Of a stretch of DNA of 64,000 nt, positions 63,767-64,000 are shown piece after piece. The notes under the pieces were generated by a model. That model was given only the letters and a program-made list of their open reading frames with translations. It was not told the DNA's origin and ran no database searches. Position numbers and translations under genes: made by a program. Position 1 is the first letter of the stretch; every line of letters starts with the position of its first letter. The stretch is from NCBI RefSeq assembly GCF_000331305.1, contig NZ_KB217478.1, positions 5,801,595 through 5,865,594 of the forward strand. The letters are read 5' to 3'. The DNA comes from Calothrix sp. PCC 7103. Its GTDB lineage: Bacteria; Cyanobacteriota; Cyanobacteriia; Cyanobacteriales; Nostocaceae.

Positions 63767-64000
63767 TTAACCTTTTCCAAGAGAAAAGAAGCTCAAATGA
63801 TACAAAGTGCCTTTAGCAGGATGAGCTTGTACTTCTTTAATCACCGTATTACCAACCCATTGTCCATCAGTTATCTTGAGTTCAATTGGTGTATCATTTA
63901 CACGCGCTTTTCTAAGCAACGTTTCAGCGGTTTTTCTGTCAATCACAAGCGATATAGATTCATTACCGTTGTGACCATACAAATTAGCAGGTAATAATCC
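63767..64000 (-). CDS. rplY: 50S ribosomal protein bL25, 5' end outside window
   Basis: The frame is open to the right edge, so the TTG at 63982 is not the start. Visible [21 protein letters not shown] and [19 protein letters not shown] match cyanobacterial bL25, which binds 5S rRNA. The N-terminal 20 or so residues lie beyond the window. Confidence 0.85.
   Translation of the reverse strand, partial: GLLPANLYGHNGNESISLVIDRKTAETLLRKARVNDTPIELKITDGQWVGNTVIKEVQAHPAKGTLYHLSFFSLGKG

Overview
The window is chromosomal DNA of a cyanobacterium, probably a filamentous, Nostocales-type one. The evidence is psaD directly upstream of trpE, ftrV, an SLH/OprB porin, a Zur-like Fur protein, DUF2605/DUF2973-like small genes, zinc-ribbon Ser/Thr kinase and PP2C proteins, a CpcT/CpeT-family protein, AT-rich DNA and many dispersed palindromic repeats. 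The six-base palindrome GGCGCC occurs about 100 times by eye, while the usual cyanobacterial HIP1 octamer GCGATCGC is almost absent. No rRNA, tRNA, CRISPR array, transposase or complete insertion sequence was recognised.

Layout. (1) 1-2.8 kb: trpC (5' cut by the window edge), trpA and trpB, tightly packed. (2) 3.1-6.3 kb: SLH/OprB porin, then a Ser/Thr kinase on the minus strand. (3) 6.4-19.1 kb: a specialised-metabolite locus. Its core is a VioB/RebD/StaD-like bisindole (chromopyrrolate-type) synthase, a RebC/StaC-like flavin monooxygenase and two cytochromes P450, with a GST, a VOC protein, a small peptidoglycan-binding-domain protein and an MFS exporter fused to an FHA domain. A second, related MFS exporter is divergently transcribed. 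Together these suggest an indolocarbazole-like product made from tryptophan. (4) 19.3-31 kb: UV endonuclease, zinc-ribbon kinase with RDD domain, secreted CpcT/CpeT-family protein, DAHP synthase with what looks like an aromatic-rich leader-peptide attenuator, J-domain/pentapeptide protein, SDR, hydrolase, 3-methyladenine glycosylase, Uma2 protein. (5) 31-44 kb: thrS, DUF2605/DUF2973 pair, glycogen-debranching-type enzyme, GT4 glycosyltransferase, DICT-GAF histidine kinase, psaD, trpE. (6) 44-55.5 kb: an accessory region with two coiled-coil proteins, an orphan FAD monooxygenase, gene remnants, and a two-gene operon for a 1022-residue unknown protein and a 1208-residue helicase-like NTPase. (7) 55.6-64 kb: purQ, purS, Fur/Zur, PP2C phosphatase, ftrV, YdcF, an APH-like/P-loop kinase and rplY (5' cut).

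How the genes may work together: DAHP synthase, TrpE (with the classical Trp feedback motif) and TrpC/A/B supply tryptophan, and the bisindole locus would use it. No L-tryptophan oxidase (RebO/StaO/VioA type), halogenase or obvious aglycone glycosyltransferase lies in the locus, so those steps would have to be encoded elsewhere or be absent. Product names and operon limits are inferences from reading the sequence; no database search was run.
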